Source of the DNA: an uncultured Rhodocyclaceae bacterium
Lineage (GTDB): Bacteria; Pseudomonadota; Gammaproteobacteria; Burkholderiales; Rhodocyclaceae
Assembly: GCA_934271525.1 (NCBI GenBank)
Contig: CAKQRL010000006.1
Span: 22,068 to 86,067 of the forward strand
Length of the DNA: 64,000 nucleotides
Direction of reading: 5' to 3'
Part shown: piece after piece, positions 29,302 through 38,741 of the stretch
Numbering within the stretch: the stretch's first letter is position 1
How the letters are laid out: each line of letters opens with the position of its first letter
Position numbers and translations under genes: made by a program
Notes under the pieces: model-generated
What the model was told of the DNA's origin: nothing
Databases searched by the model: none
What the model saw: only the letters and a program-made list of their open reading frames with translations

Positions 29302-29537
29302 TCTCTCCGCTGTTCGCTTCACCTTTCAGGCGATGTTTGTTAGTTTGCCTACTTTTAAGTCAGTTGTTAAGTAGTTTTTCATTATTTTTTGGCTTTTTGA
29401 AAATAAAAAAAGCACGAGCGCCATTCTAAATGTTTTTTGAGTGTTTTACAAAGCACTTACAAAAAAATGCCACAATGTTGCAAAAGTGTGGCTAAAATGC
29501 GCCCTGCTCTTAAACTCACAGCTTGAAAGGAATGTTT

Positions 29538-29990
29538 ATGAAAAAGACCACAGCCGCCGTGCTGTTTGCCGTTTTAGCCAGCGCCGCTTCTGCGCAAACT
29601 TACTCAGCAGAAGATGCCATCAAATGGCGCCAATCCGCCTACCAAATTTTAAGTTGGAATATGGCGCGTTTGGATCAAAATTTGAACGCCGCGCAATTTA
29701 ATCAGGATGACGCCATCAAAGCCGCCAACACCATTGCCGCCATTGCCAATTCAGGCATGGGGCAGTTGTATTTTGCAGGGTCTGACAAAAGCGACAAAAT
29801 CAAAACCAACGTGCGCCCGGAAATGTTTACTGATGCCCAAGGTGCTGCCAAAGCCGCAATGAATTTTGCCGAGCAAGCAAATGCCTTGCAACAAGTTGCA
29901 CAATCGGGAGATGTTGCCGCCATCAAAACGCAAGTGGGCAAATTAGGCGGCACTTGCAAAGGTTGCCACGACAACTTCAAAAAGAAATAA
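29538..29990 (+). CDS. Periplasmic cytochrome c' family protein
   Basis: A class II c-type cytochrome (four-helix bundle) with a signal peptide of about 20 residues (MKKTTAAVLFAVLASAASA, cut before QTYS) and a C-terminal haem motif GTCKGCHDNFKKK. Position of CxxCH near the C-terminus is diagnostic of cytochrome c'/c-556. Starts at 29523 (TTG) and 29532 exist, but AAAGG lies eight bases before 29538. It is followed by a strong terminator and then a cytochrome b561, a likely electron-transfer partner. The exact role (NO binding or electron transfer) is not decidable here. Confidence 0.88.
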   Translation: MKKTTAAVLFAVLASAASAQTYSAEDAIKWRQSAYQILSWNMARLDQNLNAAQFNQDDAIKAANTIAAIANSGMGQLYFAGSDKSDKIKTNVRPEMFTDAQGAAKAAMNFAEQANALQQVAQSGDVAAIKTQVGKLGGTCKGCHDNFKKK

Positions 29991-30010
29991 CCCTTTTTGT
30001 TTTTTGAACC

Positions 30011-30043
30011 AAACGCCCAAACTTTGCCTTGGGCGTTTTTTTT
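30011..30043 (+). terminator. Rho-independent terminator after the cytochrome c' gene
   Basis: AAACGCCCAA and TTGGGCGTTT form a perfect ten-base stem around an eight-base loop, followed by a T8 run. It differs from the dispersed-repeat stems found elsewhere. Confidence 0.85.
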
Positions 30044-30055
30044 AAGGTGTAAAAA

Positions 30056-30742
30056 ATGAAAGAAATTTTATTGTGGGATTTGCCAACACGCTTATTCCAT
30101 TGGCTTTTGGTTTTGTGCGTTTTTTCGGCAATCGCTAGCGGCATTGTTGGCGGGCAGTGGATGGCTTTGCATGTTCAAGCAGGTTTGGCTGTTATTTTCT
30201 TAATTGCCTTTCGTTTGGTTTGGGGCGTTTTTGGCAGCACTTATGCGCGTTTTTGCCAATTTTTTCCAACGCCCGGGCGTGTTTTGGCGTATTTAAAAGG
30301 GCAATGGCAAGGTGAAGGGCATAATCCTTTGGGTGCGTTTTCCGTTTTTGCTTTGCTTTTTTTATGTATTTTTCAAGCCGTTAGTGGCCTTTTTACAACA
30401 GATGAAATAACGTTAAAAGGTCCGCTTTATAACTTGATTGATAAAGACACAAGCCTTTTTATCACTTCCATTCACAAGCAAATGGCGTGGGTGTTGATGG
30501 TTTTTATTGGTTTGCATTTGTTGGCGATTGTTTTCTACAAAATTGTAAAAAAAGACAATTTGGTCATTCCAATGATTACAGGCAAAAAGCAGTCCGCGCA
30601 CGGCCAGAGCTACAAACCCGCGGCGCTTTGGGCATTGATTTTGGCGTTGCTTGTTGCCGCCATTGCGCTTTATTTGGCTTATGGCGCCTGGATTCCAACC
30701 CCGCCGCCAGCGGCTCCGTCGCCGCCAGCGCCTGCTTGGTAA
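30056..30742 (+). CDS. Cytochrome b561-type membrane protein
   Basis: A 228-residue membrane protein of the bacterial cytochrome b561 / Ni-Fe hydrogenase b-subunit group. The start LLWDLPTRLFHWLLV has the first haem histidine; further histidines lie in MALHVQAGL, SIHKQMAWVL and GLHLLAIV. Four or five hydrophobic helices are visible, the last near residues 190-215. The C-terminus is Pro/Ala-rich. An AAGGTG box lies eight bases before ATG 30056. Such genes commonly sit beside cytochrome c' genes, as here. Confidence 0.85.
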   Translation: MKEILLWDLPTRLFHWLLVLCVFSAIASGIVGGQWMALHVQAGLAVIFLIAFRLVWGVFGSTYARFCQFFPTPGRVLAYLKGQWQGEGHNPLGAFSVFALLFLCIFQAVSGLFTTDEITLKGPLYNLIDKDTSLFITSIHKQMAWVLMVFIGLHLLAIVFYKIVKKDNLVIPMITGKKQSAHGQSYKPAALWALILALLVAAIALYLAYGAWIPTPPPAAPSPPAPAW

Positions 30743-30774
30743 AAAAATTTGCAAAATTCTTAAAAAAATAGTGA

Positions 30775-30809
30775 GTTGACCGTGGAAAATCATAAAATCC
30801 ACGGTCAAC
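30775..30809. repeat. Repeat pair in the reversed geometry before glmU
   Basis: GTTGACCGTGGA (30775-30786) then TCCACGGTCAAC (30798-30809), an almost perfect palindrome with an 11-base loop, followed by a T run. It can terminate the cytochrome b transcript. Confidence 0.75.
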
Positions 30810-30830
30810 TTTTTTTATTTTGAAAAAATG

Positions 30831-32177
30831 ATGAATATTGTGATTTTTGCGGCGGGGCAAGGAACTCGGATGAAATCAAATCGCCCCAAAACCTTGCAAA
30901 ACGTGGCGGGTGTTGCGATTTTGCGCCGAATTTTAAATGCAACATTGCCTTTAAAACCCGAAAAAATCGTGGTGATTTGCGGTTTTAAAGCGAATCAGAT
31001 GATTGATTTTCTAAAAAACGACAAGGTTATTTGCGCCATTCAAAAAGAACAAAAAGGCACGGCGGATGCGCTTTTAACGGCGTTTCCTTTTATTGATAAA
31101 AATGCGCCAACCTTGGCATTGGTTGGCGATGTGCCTTTGATTTCAAGCGATTCCTTAAAACGTTTGGCTCAAACAGCCGGCAATTCGGCGTTATCGCTTT
31201 TAACTGCCAAAGTGGAAAATCCTTTTGGTTATGGGCGCATTGTGCGTGATGAAAACGGCAATGTTTTGAAGATTGTGGAAGAAAAAGACGCCGATTGTGC
31301 GCAAAAACAAATCAAAGAAATTAACACGGGGATGATGGTGATTCCGCCATCTTTATTGCCTTTTGTTGAAAAAATCGGCACGCACAACGCACAAAAAGAA
31401 CAATATTTGACCGACATTGTGGCCATTGCAACCCATCAAAAAATTCCTGTTCGTGCATTTCTTTTGGAAGATTCAATGGAAGGCGAGGGCGTCAATGACA
31501 AAATCGCCTTGGCAAAAATGGAGCGCTTGATTCAAAGTCGACAAGTTGAAAACTTGATGAAAAACGGCGTTACTTTTGCCGACCCCAATCGTTTTGATTT
31601 GCGCGGCACACTCAAACACGGAAGCGATGTTTTTATTGATATTGGCGTGATTTTGGAAGGCAACTGCGTTTTTTCCGACAATGTTGAAATTGGCGCTTAT
31701 TGTGTTTTAAAGAATGTAAAAATCGCCAAAAACGTTCGCATTTTGCCTTTTACACATATTGAAAACGCCACCATTGGCGAAAACGCTTCTGTTGGTCCTT
31801 TTGCGCGCTTGCGCCCAGATACGGTTTTGGAAAACGATGTGCATGTTGGCAATTTTGTGGAAATCAAAAAATCAATTCTTGGCAAAAATACAAAGGCAGG
31901 GCATTTGAGTTATTTGGGCGATGCCGAAATTGGTCAATCGGTCAACATCGGCGCAGGCACAATTACTTGCAATTATGACGGCAAAAAGAAACACAAAACC
32001 ACCATTCAAAATGGTGCTTTTATTGGCTCAGACACGCAATTGGTTGCGCCTGTTGAAGTGGGCGAGAACGCTTTAATTGCCGCAGGAACAACCTTAACCA
32101 AAAATGCGCCGCCGCATAGCCTAACGCATTCTAGAAGCCAACAAAAATCGTTCAAAAAGAACGAAAATCCACGGTAA
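30831..32177 (+). CDS. glmU: Bifunctional UDP-GlcNAc pyrophosphorylase / glucosamine-1-phosphate acetyltransferase
   Basis: GlmU makes UDP-GlcNAc for peptidoglycan and LPS. The N-terminal uridyltransferase has AAGQGTRMKSNRPKTLQNVA and QKEQKGTADALL; the C-terminal left-handed beta-helix (from about 250) has the acetyltransferase motifs GPFARLRPDT and NIGAGTITCNYDGKKKH. Two ATGs lie in tandem (30828 and 30831); the second gives the family start MNIVIFAAG. The last codons and the stop (AAT CCA CGG TAA) are made by the dispersed repeat. Confidence 0.95.
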   Translation: MNIVIFAAGQGTRMKSNRPKTLQNVAGVAILRRILNATLPLKPEKIVVICGFKANQMIDFLKNDKVICAIQKEQKGTADALLTAFPFIDKNAPTLALVGDVPLISSDSLKRLAQTAGNSALSLLTAKVENPFGYGRIVRDENGNVLKIVEEKDADCAQKQIKEINTGMMVIPPSLLPFVEKIGTHNAQKEQYLTDIVAIATHQKIPVRAFLLEDSMEGEGVNDKIALAKMERLIQSRQVENLMKNGVTFADPNRFDLRGTLKHGSDVFIDIGVILEGNCVFSDNVEIGAYCVLKNVKIAKNVRILPFTHIENATIGENASVGPFARLRPDTVLENDVHVGNFVEIKKSILGKNTKAGHLSYLGDAEIGQSVNIGAGTITCNYDGKKKHKTTIQNGAFIGSDTQLVAPVEVGENALIAAGTTLTKNAPPHSLTHSRSQQKSFKKNENPR

Positions 32178-32207
32178 ACGTCAAAAAAATTTTAGGTTTA
32201 CCGTGGA
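32168..32207. repeat. Inverted repeat pair at the glmU/glnD junction
   Basis: TCCACGGTAAAC (32168-32179) and GTTTACCGTGGA (32196-32207). The left arm holds the stop codon of glmU and the right arm holds the GTG proposed as start of glnD. Confidence 0.8.
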
Positions 32208-34764
32208 AAATTTGTTAAGAGAAAAACTCAAAATTGCGGATGCCGCCATTCGCTTGGAATATTTTCAGCATTTGGATGCGCGCAAAATGCGCCAGTCTCG
32301 CGCTATTTTGATTGATGAGATTTTGCAATCACTGTTTGCGCAATGGGCGCAACAACTGCCTCAATATTTTTTGCCAAGCTTATTGGCAGTTGGCGGTTAT
32401 GGGCGCGGCGAGTTGTATCCTTCTTCCGACATTGACGTGTTGCTATTGATGCCAACGGATGATTTTTTAACCGATGCCATCTCCGATTTTGTTGCGCAAA
32501 TGTGGGATTTGGGCTTAAACATTGCGCACAGCGTGCGCACCTTGTCGCAAAGTTTAAAAGCCGCTTCGGATGAACCTTCGGTTTACACAGCGCTTTTGGA
32601 AGGGCGTTTTTTGGCGGGCGACAAGCGTTTGTTTTTGGCTTTAAAAAGTCGCTTAAAAGCAGTGAGTGATCCTGTTAGCGCTTTTCGCTTAAAACGTTTT
32701 GAGCAACAAGAGCGGCATCAGCGCTTCAACAATACGCCTTACAATTTGGAGCCGAATATCAAAGAATCCCCGGGTGGCTTGCGCGATTTGCAAGGCATTG
32801 TTTGGTTGGCAGAAATTGCAGGTTTTGGCAATTCCTTTGAGGCTTTGGCTCAAAATGGTCTGCTTTCTGCCGATGGTTTAAAAATCGTTCAAGAGGCGCA
32901 AGAGTTTTTGGCACACTTGCGCATTCGCCTGCATTACTTAACCAAAAGGCAAGAAGACCGCTTGCTATTTGATTTTCAAGCAGAATTGGCAAAATCGTTT
33001 GGCTTTGAAGGCAAAACGCCGCAAGAATCAGCCGCGCATTTGATGCAACATTATTACCAAAACGCCAAAGTCGTTATTTTGCTTTCGCGCATTTTGACGC
33101 AATCCATTTGGAATGCTTTTGTGCCTGAGTTGGTCTCATTGCCGCAAGCAATTGATGAAAACTTTCAACAAAAAGGCGATGCTTTGGATGTGCGCGATTC
33201 AGAAGTTTTTCAAAAAAATCCATCGCTGATTTTCAAAACCTTTTTAATCTTGCAAGAATCGCCCGATTTAAAAGGGATGACGGCAAACACTTTTCGCGCG
33301 CTTTGGCAAGCGCGCGGCAAAATTGACGAAAAATTTCGCCAAAACAATGCGCACCAACAGCAATTTTTGGCTTTGTTTCAAGCCAAACAAAACGTGGTGC
33401 GGGAATTGTCCCGTTTGCATTTATTAAATTTGTTGGGTTTTTATCTGCCGACTTTTCAAAAAATCATCGGTCAAATGCAATACGATTTGTTCCACGCTTA
33501 TACGGTTGACCAGCACATTTTTCAAACATTGGCGCATTTGGAAGGTTTTGGGCAAGAAGAATGCGCCCACGAATACCCGCTGATGAGCCGATTGTTTGAT
33601 GGCTTTGAATCGCCGTGGTTGCTTTATGTTGCGGCGCTTTTTCACGATATTGCCAAAGGCCGCGGTGGTGATCACGCAGAACTTGGCGCTATTGATGCCG
33701 ATGATTTTTGCCGTTTACACAACATTCCAAAAAAAGAAAGATTGATGATTGTGTGGTTGGTGCGCTATCACTTAAAAATGTCGCTAACCGCACAAAAAGA
33801 AGATTTGAGCGACCCCAAAACCATCGCGCGGTTTGCCGATTTTGTTGGCGATTTGACGCATTTAAATGCCTTGTATTTGCTCACCCACGCTGATATTCGC
33901 GCAACGGGCCCCAACATTTGGAACGCTTGGAAAGGCAAGTTGTTGGAAGATTTGTATTTTGCAACCGCATCGTTTTTGAGCGAAAACGCTGAAAATGCGC
34001 AAAACCTTGCCAACAAAGGCGGCATTGTTGCTTTGCGCAAAAAAGAGGTTTTAAAAAAACTGCGTTATTTTGCCTTGCCCACCGCTGTGGAATCGGGCTT
34101 GTGGGCAAGTTTGGACGATGTTTATTTTATGCGCCACACGGCAGAGGAAATTGCTTGGCACACGCACGAATTGCATTACCGCTTTGCTGAATCCCGCCCG
34201 ATTGTTGCCACGCGCATTGTTGCCGAAAACAGCGTTCAAGTGATGGTTTATACGCCAGACCGCGCTGATTTATTCACACATTTGGTTGGTTTTTTTGCGC
34301 GCCAAAATTTTTCAGTGGCTGATGCCAAAATTCACACAACGTTGAATAATTACGCACTGGATACTTTTATTTTATTTGCCCAAAACGTGCAACGGCGGGT
34401 TTTAAAAAATTTGGATTTTTTGCTTTTAAAAAGACTTTCAAATTTTAAAAATTCGGATGCGCCGATTTTGCACACAAGACTTTCACGGCAATTAAAATAT
34501 TTTCCATTAAAACCGAATATTCGCATTGTTCCAGAGGAAAATAAACAATTCTACCGATTGTATATCACAGCATCGGATCGTTTGGGTTTGTTGTATTTAA
34601 TTGCATCAGAATTAAATAAAGCCAAAATTGTTTTACACAGCGCGCGGATTTTAACAATGGGCGAGCGGGTGGAAGACGTTTTTCTTATCAGCGGCACGGG
34701 ATTAAACGATGAAAATATGCGCTTAAAATTAGAAAAAGATTTATTTACCGCCATTCAAAACTAA
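32203..34764 (+). CDS. glnD: Protein-PII uridylyltransferase / uridylyl-removing enzyme
   Basis: GlnD modifies PII proteins in response to glutamine and so sets nitrogen metabolism. The 853-residue protein has the nucleotidyltransferase motif VGGYGRGELYPSSDIDVLLL (about 60-80), an HD hydrolase motif FHDIAKGRGGDH (about 482) and two C-terminal ACT regions (about 685 onward). The start is the GTG at 32203, inside a repeat arm; no ATG occurs in the first 29 codons, while TTG codons nearby are possible alternatives. No good Shine-Dalgarno is visible because the repeat occupies that place. Confidence 0.93.
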   Translation: MENLLREKLKIADAAIRLEYFQHLDARKMRQSRAILIDEILQSLFAQWAQQLPQYFLPSLLAVGGYGRGELYPSSDIDVLLLMPTDDFLTDAISDFVAQMWDLGLNIAHSVRTLSQSLKAASDEPSVYTALLEGRFLAGDKRLFLALKSRLKAVSDPVSAFRLKRFEQQERHQRFNNTPYNLEPNIKESPGGLRDLQGIVWLAEIAGFGNSFEALAQNGLLSADGLKIVQEAQEFLAHLRIRLHYLTKRQEDRLLFDFQAELAKSFGFEGKTPQESAAHLMQHYYQNAKVVILLSRILTQSIWNAFVPELVSLPQAIDENFQQKGDALDVRDSEVFQKNPSLIFKTFLILQESPDLKGMTANTFRALWQARGKIDEKFRQNNAHQQQFLALFQAKQNVVRELSRLHLLNLLGFYLPTFQKIIGQMQYDLFHAYTVDQHIFQTLAHLEGFGQEECAHEYPLMSRLFDGFESPWLLYVAALFHDIAKGRGGDHAELGAIDADDFCRLHNIPKKERLMIVWLVRYHLKMSLTAQKEDLSDPKTIARFADFVGDLTHLNALYLLTHADIRATGPNIWNAWKGKLLEDLYFATASFLSENAENAQNLANKGGIVALRKKEVLKKLRYFALPTAVESGLWASLDDVYFMRHTAEEIAWHTHELHYRFAESRPIVATRIVAENSVQVMVYTPDRADLFTHLVGFFARQNFSVADAKIHTTLNNYALDTFILFAQNVQRRVLKNLDFLLLKRLSNFKNSDAPILHTRLSRQLKYFPLKPNIRIVPEENKQFYRLYITASDRLGLLYLIASELNKAKIVLHSARILTMGERVEDVFLISGTGLNDENMRLKLEKDLFTAIQN

Positions 34765-34775
34765 AAAACTAAAAA

Positions 34776-34826
34776 TCCACGGTAAACATTATATTTTTTT
34801 CAAAAAAAATATTTGTTTACCGTGGA
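34776..34826. repeat. Inverted repeat pair between glnD and the sugar dehydrogenase gene
   Basis: TCCACGGTAAAC (34776-34787) and GTTTACCGTGGA (34815-34826), a perfect 12-base stem around an A/T loop. It lies between two convergent genes and can stop transcription from both sides. Confidence 0.8.
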
Positions 34827-34832
34827 AAATTG

Positions 34833-36107
34833 TTACAAACGCAAATCCACTTCATATTCTGGCAACAAATAACGCAAATCGTATAAAACGTGCGTTTTTT
34901 TGCCGAAAGAGTGAATGCGGTCAACGCCCATCACGTTGAAATCGCGATGCGCAACGGTGATGATAATTGCGTCATAAACATAACGATCGGGTTCAGAAAC
35001 TAATGAAATACCATAAGTTCGGTAGGCTTCTTCCTTGTTGGCAAGTGGGTCAAAAACATCAACCACGCATTGGAAATCTTGCAATTCTTTCACAATATCC
35101 ACCACGCGCGTGTTGCGAATATCCGTGCAGTTTTCCTTAAAGGTCAAGCCCATAATCAAAATGCGCGCTTGGGTAATGGGAATGCTTTTGCGCGTCATCG
35201 CCTTAATACATTGTTGCGCCACATAATTGCCCATGCGCGTATTCAAACGGCGGCCGGCAAGCATCATATCGGGTTGGTAGCCAACTTGTTGCGCCTTGTG
35301 CGCCAAATAATAAGGCGCGGCGGTTAAATAATTGCCGCCAGCCAAACCCGGACGAAAATAAACAAAATTCCACTTGGTTGCCGCGGCTTGCAAAACCGCT
35401 TGGGTATCCAAACCCATTTGGTTGCACAAAATGGCAAGTTCGTTGATTAAGGCAATATTCACATCGCTTTGAATGCTTTCAAAAACCTTGGCAGCTTCTG
35501 CCACGCGGATGGATGGCGCTTGGTGTGTGCCGACCTTGATAATTTCGCGGTAGAGCCAATCCACGCGATTGGCGGCCTCTGGCGTGGAGCCCGATGTGAT
35601 TTTGCAAACATTTTCTAATCGGCGCGCTGTGTTGCCCGGGGAAGAGCGCTCAGGGCTATATCCCACAAAAAAATCCGTGTTGTATTGCAGGTTGGAGATT
35701 TTTTCCAAAATTGGCACGCATTCGTCTTCAATTGCGCCCGGGTAAAGCGTGGGTTCGTAAATCACCAAATCTTTCGGTTTTAAAACGCTTGCAACCATTT
35801 CGGTTGCTTCTAATAAAGGTTTTAAATCCGGGCGGTTGTATTCATCCAAGGGCGTAGGCACTGCGATAATAAAAACGTTGCAAAGTTTCAATTCGTTTTT
35901 ATTAGATGAAAAACGTAAAAATTGCGCGGCTTTTAAATCATCGCTTGTGAGTTCTTGGGTGACATCAACCCAATGTTGCAATTCGCGGACTCGCTCGGCA
36001 GATACATCAAAGCCTAATACTTGCCGTTTTTTGCCGAAGGTTGCCGCCAAGGGCAAACCCACATAACCCAAGCCGATTACTGCCAAATGAATATCGTCTT
36101 GCTTCAT
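34833..36107 (-). CDS. UDP-glucose/UDP-N-acetylhexosamine dehydrogenase family protein lacking the catalytic cysteine
   Basis: A 424-residue protein of the UDP-sugar 6-dehydrogenase family, closest in style to WbpO/TviB-type enzymes. VIGLGYVGLPLAATFG is the NAD site, FIIAVPTPLDEYNRPDL, VGYSPERSSPGN and VAEAAKVFESIQSDVNIAL are conserved blocks. The active-site block, normally GGHCxxxDPYYL, reads GGNYLTAAPYYL: residue 259 is Asn and residue 260 is Tyr in place of the catalytic Cys. The rest is well kept, so this is not an obviously decayed gene. It lies downstream of rmlC by three bases. Classical two-step oxidation to the acid seems impossible; another role is inferred. Confidence 0.82.
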   Translation of the reverse strand: MKQDDIHLAVIGLGYVGLPLAATFGKKRQVLGFDVSAERVRELQHWVDVTQELTSDDLKAAQFLRFSSNKNELKLCNVFIIAVPTPLDEYNRPDLKPLLEATEMVASVLKPKDLVIYEPTLYPGAIEDECVPILEKISNLQYNTDFFVGYSPERSSPGNTARRLENVCKITSGSTPEAANRVDWLYREIIKVGTHQAPSIRVAEAAKVFESIQSDVNIALINELAILCNQMGLDTQAVLQAAATKWNFVYFRPGLAGGNYLTAAPYYLAHKAQQVGYQPDMMLAGRRLNTRMGNYVAQQCIKAMTRKSIPITQARILIMGLTFKENCTDIRNTRVVDIVKELQDFQCVVDVFDPLANKEEAYRTYGISLVSEPDRYVYDAIIITVAHRDFNVMGVDRIHSFGKKTHVLYDLRYLLPEYEVDLRL

Positions 36108-36110
36108 TTT

Positions 36111-36683
36111 CTATTCTTCCAAAAAAATATCCAAGTCGGAAAAGGGCACGGCGGTCATATCTTTAAAAGATAAGAGCGGCGTGTCCATGTCTATTTTTTT
36201 CAACTCCGTTGCCCACGGAATGTTGAGCGTATTGTCGTTCCAACGAATACAACCTTCTGCTTTGGGGTTATAAAAATCGGTGGTTTTGTAGAGCAATTCC
36301 GTGTTGTTTTCCAAACTCAAAAAACCGTGCGCAAAACCGGGCGGAATCCAAAATTGCTTTTTGTTTTCTGCACTCAAACAAACAGAAACCCAAGTGCCAA
36401 AAGAAGGGCTATCTTTTCTAATATCCACCGCCACATCAAAAATAGAACCAGCAACCACGCGCAACAATTTGCCTTGCGCAAAAGGTTCTTTTTGAAAATG
36501 CAAACCCCTTAAAACACCTTTGGCACTTTTGGAATGGTTATCTTGAACAAAATTTAAATTAAGACCTGTTAATTCATGCAGTTTTTTTTGATTAAAACTT
36601 TCAAAAAAAAATCCCCGCTCGTCTTCAAAAACGTCCGGGGTGATGACGAATACTTCGGGAATCATTGTTTTGGTTACTTGCAT
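36111..36683 (-). CDS. rmlC: dTDP-4-dehydrorhamnose 3,5-epimerase
   Basis: RmlC epimerises dTDP-4-keto-6-deoxyglucose at C3 and C5. The 190-residue cupin shows EDERGFFFESFNQ, the catalytic histidine in VLRGLHFQ, a lysine in QGKLLRVV and FWIPPGFAHGFLSLE. The tyrosine in ELLYKTTDFY agrees with the catalytic acid region. It lies ten bases from rmlA and three from the dehydrogenase gene. No rmlD is present in the window. Confidence 0.93.
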   Translation of the reverse strand: MQVTKTMIPEVFVITPDVFEDERGFFFESFNQKKLHELTGLNLNFVQDNHSKSAKGVLRGLHFQKEPFAQGKLLRVVAGSIFDVAVDIRKDSPSFGTWVSVCLSAENKKQFWIPPGFAHGFLSLENNTELLYKTTDFYNPKAEGCIRWNDNTLNIPWATELKKIDMDTPLLSFKDMTAVPFSDLDIFLEE

Positions 36684-36693
36684 TTTTTTGCCT

Positions 36694-37581
36694 TTAACGT
36701 GTTTTTGCAGTTTTCAAAAGATTTTGCAAATATAAACCATAATGCGTTTTGGAAAAATAATCGGCGGCTTGTTGCAGTTGTTCATCATCAATCCAAGCTA
36801 GGCGCCATGCAATTTCTTCTGGGCAAGCCACTTTCAAAGATTGGCGTTTTTCAATGGTGGCAATAAATTGTCCGGCTTCCAATAACGATTCGTGCGTGCC
36901 GGTATCCAACCACGCAAAACCGCGCCCCATAATTTCCACAAACAAGGCATCTTTTTCCAAATAATGCCGATTGATATCGGTAATTTCCAATTCCCCGCGC
37001 GCACTTGGGCGAATGGTTTTCGCAATACCGCAAACATTTTCATCATAAAAATAAAGTCCCGTCACGGCATAATTGGATTTGGGTTTTTGCGGTTTTTCTT
37101 CAATAGACAAGGCTTTGAAATTGTCATCAAAAGACACAACGCCATAACGCTCGGGGTCATTGACCGCATAAGCAAAAACGCTGGCACCTTTTGGGCGGCG
37201 ATTGACTTCTTGCAATTTGTGGCTAAATTGATGGCCATAAAAAATGTTGTCGCCCAAAATCAAAGCACTTGGCGCACCATTTAAAAATTTTTCGCCCAAA
37301 ATAAAAGCTTGCGCCAAACCTTCGGGTTTTTCTTGCACTTGGTATTGAATGTGAATGCCCCATTGCGCACCATCTTTCAAAAGCATTTCAAAACGCGGCG
37401 TATCTTGCGGTGTGGAAATCACCAAAATTTCGCGAATGCCCGATAGCATTAAAGTTGTGAGCGGGTAATAAATCATCGGTTTGTCGTAAATGGGCAACAA
37501 TTGCTTAGAAACCGACAACGTGGCAGGGTAGAGCCTTGTTCCTGCGCCGCCTGCCAAAATAATGCCTTTGCGCTCTTTCAT
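36694..37581 (-). CDS. rmlA: Glucose-1-phosphate thymidylyltransferase
   Basis: RmlA makes dTDP-glucose from dTTP and glucose-1-phosphate, the first step of dTDP-sugar synthesis. The 295-residue protein has [20 protein letters not shown] and [16 protein letters not shown], plus [11 protein letters not shown] and [18 protein letters not shown], all diagnostic. Start ATG 37581 is followed by normal family sequence. It belongs to the rmlB-rmlA-rmlC run on the minus strand. Confidence 0.95.
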   Translation of the reverse strand: MKERKGIILAGGAGTRLYPATLSVSKQLLPIYDKPMIYYPLTTLMLSGIREILVISTPQDTPRFEMLLKDGAQWGIHIQYQVQEKPEGLAQAFILGEKFLNGAPSALILGDNIFYGHQFSHKLQEVNRRPKGASVFAYAVNDPERYGVVSFDDNFKALSIEEKPQKPKSNYAVTGLYFYDENVCGIAKTIRPSARGELEITDINRHYLEKDALFVEIMGRGFAWLDTGTHESLLEAGQFIATIEKRQSLKVACPEEIAWRLAWIDDEQLQQAADYFSKTHYGLYLQNLLKTAKTR

Positions 37582-37611
37582 ATGGCGTTTCCTTTTTGAA
37601 AAAAATAATGC

Positions 37612-37623
37612 GTTGACCGTGGA
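37612..37623. repeat. Single repeat copy between rmlB and rmlA
   Basis: GTTGACCGTGGA; read on the minus strand it is TCCACGGTCAAC followed by GCATTATTTTTTTCAAAA, fitting the extended pattern. The rest of this 104-base gap is a near-pure A/T stretch. Confidence 0.65.
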
Positions 37624-37685
37624 TTTTTATCAATTTTATTAAAATAAACATTTTATTTTTTATTTTTTATTTTTTTTATTCCTTT

Positions 37686-38741
37686 TTAATTTGAATCATA
37701 ATGTTTTTGAACCCATTCTCGGTAATTGCCATTTTGCACATTGTGAATCCATTCGTTATTGTTTAAATACCAACGGATGGTTTTATTTAAACCACTTTTT
37801 AAATTTTCTTGTGGCTTCCAATTTAATTCTTTTTTGATTTTGTTGATATTCATTGCATAACGGCGATCGTGCCCCGGGCGGTCGGTTATAAATTGAATTT
37901 GATTTTTATAAGAAGTTTCTTTGGGTTTTAATTCATCCAAAATGGAACAAATATTTTCCACAATTTCCAAATTGGTTTTTTCTGATTCGCCGCCGATATT
38001 ATACGTTTGCCCCAAAATGCCTTTTTCTAAAATAGCCATTAAAGCATTGCAATGGTCAACAACATATAACCAATCGCGAATTTGTTTGCCATCACCATAA
38101 ATGGGTAATTTTTTGTTATTTAAAGCATTTAAAATCACCAATGGAATCAATTTTTCAGGGAATTGAAACGGACCATAATTGTTGGAACAATTGGAAGTTA
38201 AAACCGGCAAATGGTAAGTGTGAAACCACGCCCGCACCAAATGGTCGCTTGCCGCTTTGCTTGCGGAATAAGGGCTATTGGGTTGGTATTGATGATTTTC
38301 TGTAAATGACGGCGCATTTAATTCTAAACTACCATAAACTTCATCGGTTGAAACGTGTAAAAAACGAAAATTTTCTTTATTATTTTGATTTAAATTTTCA
38401 TAATAATTTCTTGCCGATTCCAACAATTGAAAAGTGCCAAAAATGTTGGTTTCTATAAATTCTTTTGGCGAATGAATGCTGCGGTCAACGTGCGATTGTG
38501 CCGCAAAATGAATTACTGCACGCGGTTGGTATTCTTTGAATAAAGAATCAATTAAATTTTTATCACCAATATTGCCTTTGATAAATTTATAATTGAGGTT
38601 ATTTTCAACCGATTTTAAATTTTCTAAATTGCCAGCATAAAATAAAGCATCTATATTTAAAACAGGTTCATTTTTTAAATTTAACCAATTTAAAATAAAA
38701 TTACTGCCGATAAATCCAGCGCCGCCGGTTACAAAAATCAT
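37686..38741 (-). CDS. rmlB: dTDP-glucose 4,6-dehydratase
   Basis: RmlB converts dTDP-glucose to dTDP-4-keto-6-deoxyglucose. The 351-residue short-chain dehydrogenase-fold protein begins IFVTGGAGFIGSNFI (NAD site), has HVSTDEVYGSLE, and SPYSASKAASDHLVRAW with the YxxxK pair. SNNYGPFQFPEKLIPL and DRPGHDRRYAMN are family signatures. It overlaps the ligase gene by four bases, so the rml genes are probably cotranscribed with pheA-hisC-tyrA-ligE. Confidence 0.95.
   Translation of the reverse strand: MIFVTGGAGFIGSNFILNWLNLKNEPVLNIDALFYAGNLENLKSVENNLNYKFIKGNIGDKNLIDSLFKEYQPRAVIHFAAQSHVDRSIHSPKEFIETNIFGTFQLLESARNYYENLNQNNKENFRFLHVSTDEVYGSLELNAPSFTENHQYQPNSPYSASKAASDHLVRAWFHTYHLPVLTSNCSNNYGPFQFPEKLIPLVILNALNNKKLPIYGDGKQIRDWLYVVDHCNALMAILEKGILGQTYNIGGESEKTNLEIVENICSILDELKPKETSYKNQIQFITDRPGHDRRYAMNINKIKKELNWKPQENLKSGLNKTIRWYLNNNEWIHNVQNGNYREWVQKHYDSN

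Noticed and set aside
29441..29530. TTTACA and TAAAAT boxes upstream of the cytochrome c' gene as a promoter
   Set aside because: The boxes are about 42 bases apart, and closer combinations have poor matches; no confident promoter could be named.
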